Assembly (NCBI RefSeq): GCF_014084105.1
Contig: NZ_CP048289.1
Coordinates: 8,131,922 to 8,195,921, forward strand
DNA from: Streptacidiphilus sp. P02-A3a
Lineage (GTDB): Bacteria; Actinomycetota; Actinomycetes; Streptomycetales; Streptomycetaceae
Direction of reading: 5' to 3'
Length of the DNA stretch: 64,000 bases
The notes beneath the pieces are model-generated. The model was not told the origin of the DNA and searched no databases. It was given only the letters and a program-made list of their open reading frames with translations. Positions 8,239 through 16,328 of this stretch are shown here, piece by piece (position 1 is the first letter of the stretch; each line of letters opens with the position of its first letter). The position numbers were made by a program, and so were the translations under genes.

Positions 8239-9033
8239 TCAGAACCGCGGGGGGCGGCGTTCCAGGAAGGCTGCGAGGCCCTCGGCGACGTCCGGGGTGG
8301 TGCGGGAGGCGCGTTCCCAGGTCGCGGAGACCGACGCCGGATCGCCGCCCTCCAGTGCCGCGGTGACCACCTGCTTGACCGCGCCCTGGGTCTGCGCCGA
8401 GCGCTGCACCAGGGTCCGGGCGAACTCCAGCGCCCGCTGCTCCACGTCCGCCGCCACCTCCTCCACCAGGCCGAACTCCAGCGCCCTGGCCGCCGTCAGC
8501 AGCTCGCCGGAGAACAGCAGGTACTTCGCCCGGGCCGGGCCCAGCAGCCGGGCCAGCCGGGCCGTCGGCACCGGCGGGTAGACGATGCCGAGCTTCGCCG
8601 GGGTGATCCCCAGCCGCGCCTCCGGCTCCGCGAACCGCAGGTCGCAGGCGACCGCCAGCTGGCAGCCGCCGCCCACGCAGGCGCCCCGGACCACCGCCAG
8701 CGTCGGCCTCGGGAACGCCGCCAGCGCCTCCTCCGCCCGCACGTTGACCGCGTGGTACGCGTCCGCCGAGTCCGGGTCGGCGTAGACGTCCAGCAGCTCG
8801 GCGATGTCCGCGCCCGCGCTGAACGTCCCCCCGGCCCCGGTCACCAGCAGCACCCGCAGCCCCGGCTCCGCCGCCAACTGCCCCAGCAGCTCCGGCAGCG
8901 CCCCCCACATGGCGGAGGTCAGCGCGTTGCGTTTGGCCGGGCGGTCCAGCGTCAACACCGCGATCCCGTCGTCACCCAGCGTGACCCGCAGTCCGGGTAC
9001 CCCGTAGCCCAGTTCCTTGCGCCCCTCGTTCAC
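8239..9033 (-). CDS. Enoyl-CoA hydratase/isomerase family protein
   Basis: Crotonase-fold enzyme of about 264 residues acting on acyl-CoA thioesters, probably in fatty-acid degradation. Core motifs are LTLDRPAKRNALTSAMW, GAGGTFSAGADIAEL (oxyanion-hole Gly and CoA site) and VRGACVGGGCQLAVACDLRFAEPEARLGI. The catalytic position after the GAC-GGG turn is CVGGGC, and ITPAKLGI contains the second oxyanion loop. GTG 9033 is preferred over GTG 9045 because a purine-rich GGGGG site lies 5 nt upstream. The gene stands alone, so the substrate cannot be inferred. Confidence 0.88.
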   Translation of the reverse strand: MNEGRKELGYGVPGLRVTLGDDGIAVLTLDRPAKRNALTSAMWGALPELLGQLAAEPGLRVLLVTGAGGTFSAGADIAELLDVYADPDSADAYHAVNVRAEEALAAFPRPTLAVVRGACVGGGCQLAVACDLRFAEPEARLGITPAKLGIVYPPVPTARLARLLGPARAKYLLFSGELLTAARALEFGLVEEVAADVEQRALEFARTLVQRSAQTQGAVKQVVTAALEGGDPASVSATWERASRTTPDVAEGLAAFLERRPPRF

Positions 9034-9148
9034 CGCTGCCCCCACTCCGTGGACCCTCCGGCCGGCCGGTGCCGACCCCGCGCCACTGTACGGCCCCCCT
9101 TGGACCGCTCACCGTGCGTGTTCCGGCGATCACCATAGGATTTATCCA

Positions 9149-9937
9149 ATGATTCACTTCGAGCGTCGCGAGCTCCTGCGACTGGCCGCGCTGGGCGCCG
9201 CCGGTTCGCTCACCGCCGCCTGCGCGGACGGCAGCGCACCCCGCGCGGCCGTCCAGGCCGCCGACACCAGCACCACCCCCGCCGCCGGGACCAGCACCGC
9301 GCCGGACGCCGACGCGCTCCCCCGATTGGCCGCGGGGCTCCCCTTCGAGATCAGCACCGGACCGCGCACCCGCCCGGCGGTCGCGCTCACCTTCCACGGG
9401 CAGGGCGACCCGGCCATCGCCGCCGCGCTGCTCGCCGAGGCCGCCCGGGCCGACGCCCGGATCACCGTACTGGCGGTCGGCAGCTGGCTGGACGAGCAGC
9501 CGCAGATGGCCCACCGGATCCTCGACGGCGGCCACGAACTCGGCAACCACACCCAGACCCACCGCTCGATCTCCGCGATGGCGCCCGACGCCGCGTACCA
9601 GGAGATCGCCCGCTGCGCCGCGCGCCTGAAGCAGCTGACCGGCACCACCGGGCGCTGGTTCCGGCCCTCCCAGGCGATGGACTGCACCGCCACCGTCGCC
9701 GCCCAGGCCCGCCGCGCGGGCTACAGCCACTGCCTCGGCTACGACCTGGACTCCCTCGACTACACCGACCCGGGACCGGACGCGGTGACCCGCACGGTAC
9801 TGGACGCGGTCCGCCCCGGATCGGTGGTCAGCATGCACTTCGGGCACCCCGGCACGGTCGCCGCGCTGCCCGCCATCCTCGACGGCCTGCACCGGCGCGG
9901 CCTGCGCGCGGTCACAACCTCGGAGTTGTTCAGCTGA
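9149..9937 (+). CDS. Polysaccharide-deacetylase-like lipoprotein
   Basis: A 262-residue exported protein. The N-terminus has a twin-arginine-like RRELLRLAALG followed by the lipobox LTAAC, so it is probably anchored to the outer face of the membrane. A NodB-like domain covers about residues 70-255. The metal-binding motif GNHTQTHRS (HxxxH) is present, but the usual TFDDG is replaced by LTFHGQGD and the third motif is changed (RPSQAMD). Activity on an N-acetylated glycan is therefore not assured. ATG 9149 has AGGA 8 nt upstream. The stop overlaps the next start by one base (TGATG), so it is translationally coupled to the beta-propeller gene. Confidence 0.85.
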   Translation: MIHFERRELLRLAALGAAGSLTAACADGSAPRAAVQAADTSTTPAAGTSTAPDADALPRLAAGLPFEISTGPRTRPAVALTFHGQGDPAIAAALLAEAARADARITVLAVGSWLDEQPQMAHRILDGGHELGNHTQTHRSISAMAPDAAYQEIARCAARLKQLTGTTGRWFRPSQAMDCTATVAAQARRAGYSHCLGYDLDSLDYTDPGPDAVTRTVLDAVRPGSVVSMHFGHPGTVAALPAILDGLHRRGLRAVTTSELFS

Positions 9938-11190
9938 TGCCCATCTCCGCTTCCACTCCCCCCGCTCCCGTCCCCGCTCCCGCCGTCCGCGCGCGCCAGC
10001 GGCTGCTGTCGATCACCGTGGCCGCCGCGCTGGTCGGCGGCGGGCTGCTGCTCTCCGCCTGCGGCGCCGCCAAGCCGAGGTCCTGGCAGGCGGCGGTCGC
10101 CCCGGTCGGGCAGGCCTCCGCGACCGGCGCCGGAACCGGCGTCCCGCTGAGCGTCGACGAGCACCTCCCCGGGATGCCGCCGCTGCTCTCCCCGACCGAC
10201 GTCTACGCGGCGGACCGGCCCGGCGCGCTGTCGCCGGTGGTCCGGGACTTCCCCTCGCGGATCTACGTACCGAACACCCTGTCGAACACCGTCACCGTGA
10301 TCGACCCGGCCACCTACAAGGTGTCGTACACCTTCGACGTCGGCCACGAGCCGCAGCACGTCGTCCCCTCCTGGGACCTGAAGACGCTGTGGGTCAACAA
10401 CGACCTCGGCAACAGCCTGACCCCGGTCGACCCGGTCACCGGCAAGCCGGGCACGCCGGTCGACGTGCACGACCCGTACAACCTGTACTTCACCCCGGAC
10501 GGCAAGTACGCGGTGGTGATGGCCTCCAACGACCACGCCCTGGTCTTCCGCGACGCGCACACCATGAAGGTGGTCAAGTCCGTCCCCTCGCAGTGCGCCG
10601 GGGTCAACCACGCGGACTTCTCCCCCGACGGCCGCTACTTCATCGTCTCCTGCGAGTTCTCCGGCGACCTGCTCAAGGTCGACACCGAGAAGATGCAGAT
10701 CGTCGCCAAGCAGAAGATCCCGTTCCCGGGCTCGATGCCGCAGGACGTCAAGATCTCGCCGGACGGCAAGGTCTGGTACATCGCCGACATGATGGCCAAC
10801 GGCGTCTGGGAGCTGAACGGCGACACCTTCGCCACCCCGACCCTGCTGCGGACCGGCGCGGGCGCGCACGGCCTCTACGTCAGCCGGGACTCCAGGTACC
10901 TCTACATCTCCAACCGGGGCGAGGGCTCGGTCTCGGTGCTGGAGTTCGGCACCGGGCGACTGGTGCACAAGTGGCAGATCCCCGGCGGCGGCAGCCCGGA
11001 CATGGGCGGGGTCTCCGCCGACGGCAAGGTGCTGTGGCTGTCCGGCCGCTACAACTCCGAGGTGTACGCGATGTCCACCGAGGACGGCCACCTGATCGCC
11101 CGGATCCCGGTCGGCGAAGGGCCGCACGGACTGTGCGTCTACCCGCAGCCGGGCCGGTACTCCCTGGGCCACACCGGCGTCTTCCGCTGA
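9937..11190 (+). CDS. YncE/YVTN beta-propeller lipoprotein
   Basis: A 417-residue exported protein with signal segment LLSITVAAALVGGGLLLSAC, a lipobox near residue 38. The rest is a repeated beta-propeller: IYVPNTLSNTVTVIDPATYKV, LWVNNDLGNSLTPVDPVTGK, VMASNDHALVFRD, FIVSCEFSGDLLKVD, YIADMMANGVWELN, YISNRGEGSVSVLEF and LWLSGRYNSEVYAM are about seven blades. Such proteins bind ligands or partner proteins; no catalytic residues can be assigned. Coupling to the deacetylase-like gene implies a joint role at the cell surface. Confidence 0.87.
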   Translation: MPISASTPPAPVPAPAVRARQRLLSITVAAALVGGGLLLSACGAAKPRSWQAAVAPVGQASATGAGTGVPLSVDEHLPGMPPLLSPTDVYAADRPGALSPVVRDFPSRIYVPNTLSNTVTVIDPATYKVSYTFDVGHEPQHVVPSWDLKTLWVNNDLGNSLTPVDPVTGKPGTPVDVHDPYNLYFTPDGKYAVVMASNDHALVFRDAHTMKVVKSVPSQCAGVNHADFSPDGRYFIVSCEFSGDLLKVDTEKMQIVAKQKIPFPGSMPQDVKISPDGKVWYIADMMANGVWELNGDTFATPTLLRTGAGAHGLYVSRDSRYLYISNRGEGSVSVLEFGTGRLVHKWQIPGGGSPDMGGVSADGKVLWLSGRYNSEVYAMSTEDGHLIARIPVGEGPHGLCVYPQPGRYSLGHTGVFR

Positions 11191-11216
11191 GCCCCTCCGC
11201 GGGGAAGGGGGCTCAG
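11187..11216. terminator. Bidirectional terminator between convergent genes
   Basis: A 9-bp stem CTGAGCCCC (11187-11195) pairs with GGGGCTCAG (11208-11216). The two arms contain the stop codons of the propeller gene (11188-11190) and of the FtsW-like gene (11213-11215). Confidence 0.7.
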
Positions 11217-12655
11217 TGCTCCATCTCGGCCCGGGCGGCGGCGATCTCCTCGGCCGAGATGGTCAGCGTCGCGGCCGGGTCCGGCGCGGGCTCCAGGTCG
11301 GTCCGCCCGGCGGCGTCACTGAGCTTGATCATCAGCGCCACCATGATCCAGTTGGCCACCATGGACGACCCGCCCTGTGCCAGGAACGGCAGCGCCTTAC
11401 CGGTCTCCGGGATCAGCCCGATCACGCCGCCGATCACCACGAAGATCTGCAGGATCAGCGCCGCCGCCAGCCCGCCCGCCGTCAGCTTGCCGAACGGGTC
11501 GGTCAGCCGGACCGAGGTGCGCAGGCTGCGCTCGGCCATCAGCACGTACAGCATGATGATCACCATCACCCCGGCCGTGCCCAGCTCCTCGCCGAAGGGC
11601 GCGAGGATCCAGTCGCTCCGGTCGGCGAAGCCGATCAGCCACGGCTGGCCCTGGCCCAGGCCGGTCCCGAAGAAGCCGCCGTGCCCGAGCGCGAACAGCG
11701 CCTGCGCCTGTTGGTCGGACGCTCCGGAGTTCGTACTGGCGAAGACGGCCATCGGGTGCAGCCAGCCGTTGATCCGCCCCTCGACGTTCGCCGAGGTCGA
11801 TCCGACGGCGTAGGCACCCACCGCCGCCATCAGCAGGCCGATGACCACCCATCCGGTCCGCTCGGTGGCCATGTACAGCATGATGATGAAGATGCCGAAG
11901 ACGATCAGTGAGGTGCCGAGGTCGACCTCGAAGACCAGCACCAGCAGACTGACCACCCAGATGGCGATGATCGGCCCCAGGTTCCGCCCGCGCGGCAGGC
12001 TGACCCCCCAGACCTTCCGGCCGACCAGCGCCAGCGCGTCCCGGTTGGCCATCAGGTACCCGGCGAAGAACACCACCAGCGAGATCTTGGTGAACTCGTC
12101 CGGCTCGATGGTCTGGCTGCCGATGTAGATCCAGCGCTTGGCGCCGTAGGTGGACGGGAAGAACGCCGGGGCCATCAGCAGCACCAGCGACCCGGCCATC
12201 AGCACGTACGGGTAGTTCGCCAGCCACCGGTGGTGCTTGACGAAGATCACGAAGGCGGAGAACACCAGCACCCCGATGACCAGCCACTCCACCTGCCCCT
12301 TGGCCAGCGGGTTGGCGATCGAGGGGACGCCCGCGTGCTCCTTGGCGTCCGAGATGTCCAGCCGGTGGATCATGGTCAGACCCAGGCCGCTGAGCAGCAC
12401 CGTGATCGGCAGGATCAGCGGGTCGGCGTAGGCCGCCCAGCGCCGGACCACCATGTGCGCGCCCAGCGCGACCACGGTCAGGCCGCCGACCTGGAGCGCG
12501 AAGCCGCTCGGCATCTTGCCGGTCAGCGCCAGCACCGCCTCCGCGTCACCGAAGGCGGCGATGGCGATGGCGAACAGGATCAGCACCAGTTCGAGGTTGC
12601 GCTTGCGCCCGCTCCCCGGCCCGGGGCCACTTACCGCCGCACCTCGTACGCCCAT
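11213..12655 (-). CDS. FtsW/RodA/SpoVE-family peptidoglycan glycosyltransferase
   Basis: SEDS-family membrane enzyme of about 480 residues that polymerises lipid II with a partner class B penicillin-binding protein. At least ten hydrophobic helices are visible. Conserved segments include GAKRWIYIGSQTIEPDEFTKISLVVFFAGYL, VFEVDLGTSLIVFGIFIIMLYMA and LGQGQPWLIGFADRSDWILAPFGEELG, as in streptomycete SEDS proteins. The start ATG 12655 gives the family length; an in-frame extension to 12883 would encode the intergenic 11-bp repeat and is rejected. Its partner PBP is not in the window. It could serve in division, elongation or sporulation; the sequence does not tell which. Confidence 0.9.
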   Translation of the reverse strand: MGVRGAAVSGPGPGSGRKRNLELVLILFAIAIAAFGDAEAVLALTGKMPSGFALQVGGLTVVALGAHMVVRRWAAYADPLILPITVLLSGLGLTMIHRLDISDAKEHAGVPSIANPLAKGQVEWLVIGVLVFSAFVIFVKHHRWLANYPYVLMAGSLVLLMAPAFFPSTYGAKRWIYIGSQTIEPDEFTKISLVVFFAGYLMANRDALALVGRKVWGVSLPRGRNLGPIIAIWVVSLLVLVFEVDLGTSLIVFGIFIIMLYMATERTGWVVIGLLMAAVGAYAVGSTSANVEGRINGWLHPMAVFASTNSGASDQQAQALFALGHGGFFGTGLGQGQPWLIGFADRSDWILAPFGEELGTAGVMVIIMLYVLMAERSLRTSVRLTDPFGKLTAGGLAAALILQIFVVIGGVIGLIPETGKALPFLAQGGSSMVANWIMVALMIKLSDAAGRTDLEPAPDPAATLTISAEEIAAARAEMEH

Positions 12656-12760
12656 CGTCCGAACCCACCCACCCAACTCGCCGTCGAGAACCGTCGCATT
12701 CTCGCAGGTCTCGTCCTCTGGATGGACGGCCCCCTCAAAGCGACGGTTCCCGACGGTTCG

Positions 12761-12815
12761 CTGGGTCCCGGCTGGGTCCCGGCTGGGTCCCGGCTGGGTC
12801 CCGGCTGGGTCCCGG
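12761..12815. repeat. 11-bp tandem repeat abutting the lon stop codon
   Basis: Five perfect copies of CTGGGTCCCGG end at 12815, the base next to the complement of the lon TAG stop (12816-12818). Each unit contains the self-complementary GGGTCCC. The rest of the 160-bp gap to the FtsW-like gene holds nothing else evident. Confidence 0.95.
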
Positions 12816-15368
12816 CTAGGCCGCCGCGACCTGGTGTCCGGTCGCGGCGGTGTGCGTGGTGGCCGGTTCCAGGGCCAGCTCAAGCGCCTGGCGGACGTCC
12901 GAGACCGGGTGCACGGTCAGCCGCGCCAGCACCTCGGCCGGGACGTCGTCCAGGTCAGCGGCGTTGCGCGCGGGGATCAGCACGGTGCTGATCCCGGCCC
13001 GGTCGGCCGCCAGCAGCTTCTGCTTGACGCCGCCGATCGGCAGCACCCGCCCGGTCAGCGACACCTCGCCGGTCATCGCCACATCCGCCCGCACCTTGCG
13101 TCCGGACAGCAGCGAGGCCAGCGCAGTGGTCATGGTCACACCCGCGCTCGGTCCGTCCTTCGGCACCGCCCCGGCCGGGACGTGCAGGTGGACGCCCCGG
13201 TCGCGGAGCGAGGTGACCGGCAGCTCCAGCTCGGCGCCGTGCGAGCGCAGGAAGGAGAGCGCGATCTGCGCGGACTCCTTCATCACGTCGCCCAGCTGCC
13301 CGGTCAGTGCCAGGCCGGTGGAGCCGGTTTCCGGGTCGGCCAGCGACGCCTCGATGTAGAGGACGTCGCCACCCGCGCCGGTGACCGCGAGGCCGGTGGC
13401 CACACCGGGTACGGCGGTGCGCCGCTCGCCGGGCTCCTGCGCCGCCTCCGGCGTGTGCCGGGGGCGCCCGATCAGGCCGCGCAGGTCCTCCACCGCGACG
13501 GTGCGCGGCAGCTCGGCCTCGCCCAGCTCCTGCTGCGCGGTGACCTTGCGCAGGATCCGGGCGACGGCCCGCTCCAGCCCGCGCACGCCCGCCTCGCGGG
13601 TGTACTCGCCCGCCAGGCTGCGCAGCACCGCCTCCTCGACGGTGACCTCCTCCGCGCCCAGACCGGCCCGCTCCAGCTGCCGGGGCAGCAGGTGCTCGCG
13701 GGCGATGACGACCTTCTCGTCCTCGGTGTAGCCGTCCAGCCGGACCAGCTCCATCCGGTCCAGCAGCGCCTCCGGGATGGCCTCCAGTACGTTCGCGGTG
13801 GCCAGGAACACCACGTCCGAGAGGTCCAGCTCGACCTCCAGGTAGTGGTCGCGGAAGGTGTGGTTCTGCGCCGGGTCCAGCACTTCGAGCAGCGCGGCGG
13901 CCGGGTCGCCCCGGTAGTCCGAGCCGACCTTGTCGATCTCGTCGAGCAGCACCACCGGGTTCATCGACCCGGCCTCCTTGATCGCGCGCACGATCCGGCC
14001 CGGCAGCGCGCCGACGTAGGTACGCCGGTGCCCCCGGATCTCGGCCTCGTCGCGGACGCCGCCGAGCGACACCCGGACGAAGGAGCGGCCCATGGCCCGG
14101 GCGACGCTCTCGCCGAGCGAGGTCTTGCCGACGCCGGGCGGGCCGACCAGGGCCAGCACCGCGCCGCCCGCGCGCCTGCCGGTGGCCTGCGGGGTCTCGC
14201 CTGCCGACCCCTGCGGGGTGTCGCCGACCGGCGCGAGGCCCCGGTCCGCGCGCCGCTTGCGCACCGCCAGGTACTCCACGATCCGGTCCTTGACGTCGTC
14301 CAGGCCGAAGTGGTCGGCGTCCAGCACCGCGCGCGCCCCGGCGATGTCGTAGGCGTCCTCGCTGCGCTCGTTCCAGGGCAGCTCCAGCACGGTGTCCAGC
14401 CAGGTGCGGATCCAGCTGCCCTCGGGCGAGGCGTCGGAGGAGCGCTCCAGCTTGTCGACCTCCTTCAGGGCCGCTTCGCGGACCTTCCCGGGCAGGTCGG
14501 CGGCCTCCACCCGGGCACGGTAGTCCTGCTCCTCGGAGGCGCTGTCGCCCTCCAGGTCGGCCAGCTCCTTGCGCACCGCGTCCAGCTGGCGGCGCAGCAG
14601 GAACTCCTTCTGCTGCTTCTCCATGCCCTCCTGGACGTCCTTGCGGATGGTCTCCGCGACGTCCTCCTCGGCCAGGTGCTCGCGCAGCAGCCGCAGCGAC
14701 TCCTTGAGCCGGGCGACCGGGTCCAGCTCCTCCAGCACGGCGACCTTCTGCGCGCCGCTGAGGAAGGGGGCGTACCCGATGTTGTCGGCCAGGTCGGAGA
14801 CGTCCTCGATCTGCGCGACCCGGTCGACCACCTGCCAGGCGCCGCGCTTCTGCAGCCAGGTGGTGGTCAGTGCCTTGTACTCGCGGACCAGCTCGGCGAC
14901 CGCGCCGGGCACCGGGTCCGGCACCGGCGGTTGCTCCACCGGCTCGGCCTGCACCCAGAGCGCCGCGCCCGGGCCGGTCGTTCCGCCCGCCCGTCGCCCG
15001 CCGCCACCCTCGTTCGAGTCGCTGGGCGACACCCCCCTGACGATCCGGACCCGGCGCACCCCGCGCACCAGCGCGGCCGGGTCGCCGTCGGCCAGGCGGC
15101 CGACCTGTTCGATGGTGGCCAGGGTCCCGATCGCGCCGTAGGAGCCGTCGATCCGGGGCACCAGCAGCACCCGTGCCTTGCGGGCGCCGGCGACCGTGCG
15201 GATGCCGGGGGCCTGCGCCCCGGAGTCCCGCACCGCCGCCTGCGCGGCCTCCACGGCGGCGCGGACCTCGCCGTCGGAGAGGTCGAGCGGAACGACCATG
15301 CCGGGGAGCACCGCTTCGTCGTCGAGCGGCAGTACCGGCAGGGTCAGCGTGGTGGACGTCGAAGCCAT
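12816..15368 (-). CDS. lon: ATP-dependent protease Lon
   Basis: An 850-residue serine-lysine protease degrading misfolded and regulatory proteins. The N-terminal LonN substrate domain starts at LTLPVLPLDDEAVLPG, a helical linker is followed by the AAA+ module (Walker A GPPGVGKTS, Walker B VVLLDEIDKV), and the C-terminal protease domain contains the catalytic Ser in KDGPSAGVTM and the Lys in LPIGGVKQKLLAA. Low-complexity inserts occur near residues 125-140 and 380-400. A GGGGAGA ribosome site precedes ATG 15368. An HspR-type operator lies upstream, so heat induction is likely. The Tn7-like element inserted 101 bp upstream of the start. Confidence 0.97.
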   Translation of the reverse strand: MASTSTTLTLPVLPLDDEAVLPGMVVPLDLSDGEVRAAVEAAQAAVRDSGAQAPGIRTVAGARKARVLLVPRIDGSYGAIGTLATIEQVGRLADGDPAALVRGVRRVRIVRGVSPSDSNEGGGGRRAGGTTGPGAALWVQAEPVEQPPVPDPVPGAVAELVREYKALTTTWLQKRGAWQVVDRVAQIEDVSDLADNIGYAPFLSGAQKVAVLEELDPVARLKESLRLLREHLAEEDVAETIRKDVQEGMEKQQKEFLLRRQLDAVRKELADLEGDSASEEQDYRARVEAADLPGKVREAALKEVDKLERSSDASPEGSWIRTWLDTVLELPWNERSEDAYDIAGARAVLDADHFGLDDVKDRIVEYLAVRKRRADRGLAPVGDTPQGSAGETPQATGRRAGGAVLALVGPPGVGKTSLGESVARAMGRSFVRVSLGGVRDEAEIRGHRRTYVGALPGRIVRAIKEAGSMNPVVLLDEIDKVGSDYRGDPAAALLEVLDPAQNHTFRDHYLEVELDLSDVVFLATANVLEAIPEALLDRMELVRLDGYTEDEKVVIAREHLLPRQLERAGLGAEEVTVEEAVLRSLAGEYTREAGVRGLERAVARILRKVTAQQELGEAELPRTVAVEDLRGLIGRPRHTPEAAQEPGERRTAVPGVATGLAVTGAGGDVLYIEASLADPETGSTGLALTGQLGDVMKESAQIALSFLRSHGAELELPVTSLRDRGVHLHVPAGAVPKDGPSAGVTMTTALASLLSGRKVRADVAMTGEVSLTGRVLPIGGVKQKLLAADRAGISTVLIPARNAADLDDVPAEVLARLTVHPVSDVRQALELALEPATTHTAATGHQVAAA

Positions 15369-15389
15369 GATCTCTCCCCAGTCACTGAA

Positions 15390-15410
15390 GTTGAGTTACC
15401 TGGACTAAAG
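15390..15410 (-). promoter_or_regulatory. HAIR-type HspR operator upstream of lon
   Basis: GTTGAGT-N7-ACTAAAG matches 12 of 14 positions of the HspR-associated inverted repeat CTTGAGT-N7-ACTCAAG, with the exact 7-bp spacer. It begins 22 bp upstream of the lon start. HspR is known to repress lon, dnaK and clpB in streptomycetes. Confidence 0.75.
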
Positions 15411-15464
15411 GAGATTGACCCCCTCCGTGTTCCCCGGGCCCGTTCGCTCTGAGCGATCAGGGCT

Positions 15465-15469
15465 CCGGC
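15465..15469. repeat. Target-site duplication, left copy (CCGGC)
   Basis: CCGGC directly precedes the left terminal TGTCC; the same 5 bp follow the right end at 23410-23414. A 5-bp duplication is typical of Tn7-type elements. Confidence 0.9.
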
Positions 15470-15545
15470 TGTCCTTTAACGCTGAACCTTGCGGATTCCA
15501 GTTCAACCTTGCGAGGGAAGTTGCGAGTGCCAGCGTGACCTTGCG
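15470..15545 (+). repeat. Left end: terminal inverted repeat and TnsB-binding-like repeats
   Basis: The terminal repeat is 15470-15492. The motif (A/G)ACCTTGCG recurs in one orientation at 15485-15493, 15505-15513 and 15537-15545, with a weaker copy (AAGTTGCGA) at 15518-15526. Tn7 ends carry several such TnsB sites. Confidence 0.8.
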
Positions 15546-15569
15546 AATCGCTGTGACGTTGGCTCCGTC

Positions 15570-16328
15570 GTGGTGGTTGAACTGCGCGGGGTACGCGGTG
15601 GGGCGGTTGGTCCGCCCACCGAGGGTTTCGAGGTCGCTTACATAGATCCGTGCGGCTCTGAGCTGCGACGACCGCTGACGGACGTGTGGGCGGTGCGGTT
15701 CGAGGATGCCGCTCCGGTCCGCGAGTTCCACTCGTACAAGGGCCAGCGGCACCTGCCAGGGCTGTGGTGGTCCTCGACGGCGGGTCGGCACGTCGGCTAC
15801 GAGTCGTGGCTGGAGCGCGACCACGTGATGCTGCTGGACTTCGACCCGTTGGTGGTGGGGGTGTCCTCGCAGCCGTTCTGGCTGTTCTGGACCGGCGGCA
15901 ACGGGAAGGGCGTCTCGCACGCACCGGACTACTTCGCACGCCGGGACGACGGCTCGGCGATTGTGATCGACTGCCGTCCGGCCGACCGTCGCAAACCCCG
16001 GGACCTGATGAAGTTCGCCGCGACCCAGGCGGCCTGCGATCTGCTGGGCTGGGAGTTCAGACTGGTCAGCACCCCGGACCCGATCGTGCTGGCCAACGTG
16101 CGCTGGCTCGCGGGCTACCGCCACCCCCGCCACCGCCAGGAGGCCCCGGCAGCAGCCCTGCGGGAGGTGTTCCACGAACCCTGGCCACTGATCGACGGCG
16201 CGTGCCTGGTCGGCGACCCGATCGCGGTACTCCCCGTGCTGTTCCACCTGCTGTGGCGCAACGAACTGGACATCGAACTGTCGGTTCCGCTGCACGCCCG
16301 CTCCCTCGTCCACCCGGGGGTCCGGTGA
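15570..16328 (+). CDS. tnsA: TnsA-like transposon endonuclease
   Basis: Nuclease of about 252 residues that in Tn7 cuts the 5' ends of the element and so enables cut-and-paste movement with TnsB. Recognisable TnsA features are HSYKGQRHLPGLWW, GRHVGYESWLERDHVMLLDFDP (first catalytic Glu) and HAPDYFARRDDGSAIVIDC (the Asp of PDY). The third element, normally (Q/E)-x-K, reads D-C-R here. The frame is open to TTG 15489, but that start lies inside the end repeats; GTG 15570 or 15573 is more likely. The stop overlaps the tnsB GTG by 4 nt. Start placement is uncertain; family is firm. Confidence 0.85.
   Translation: MVVELRGVRGGAVGPPTEGFEVAYIDPCGSELRRPLTDVWAVRFEDAAPVREFHSYKGQRHLPGLWWSSTAGRHVGYESWLERDHVMLLDFDPLVVGVSSQPFWLFWTGGNGKGVSHAPDYFARRDDGSAIVIDCRPADRRKPRDLMKFAATQAACDLLGWEFRLVSTPDPIVLANVRWLAGYRHPRHRQEAPAAALREVFHEPWPLIDGACLVGDPIAVLPVLFHLLWRNELDIELSVPLHARSLVHPGVR

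Noticed and set aside
12761..12815. Tandem repeat considered as a CRISPR array
   Set aside because: Units are contiguous 11-mers without spacers, and no cas genes are present; the same applies to the arrays at 3517-3582 and 26349-26400.
12656..12883. N-terminal extension of the FtsW-like protein
   Set aside because: It would encode the intergenic 11-bp repeat (repeated PSRDPAGTQ); family length and N-terminus support ATG 12655.
15489..15569. TTG start at 15489 for tnsA
   Set aside because: It falls inside the terminal inverted repeat and its binding-site repeats; homology begins later, so GTG 15570 or 15573 is more likely.
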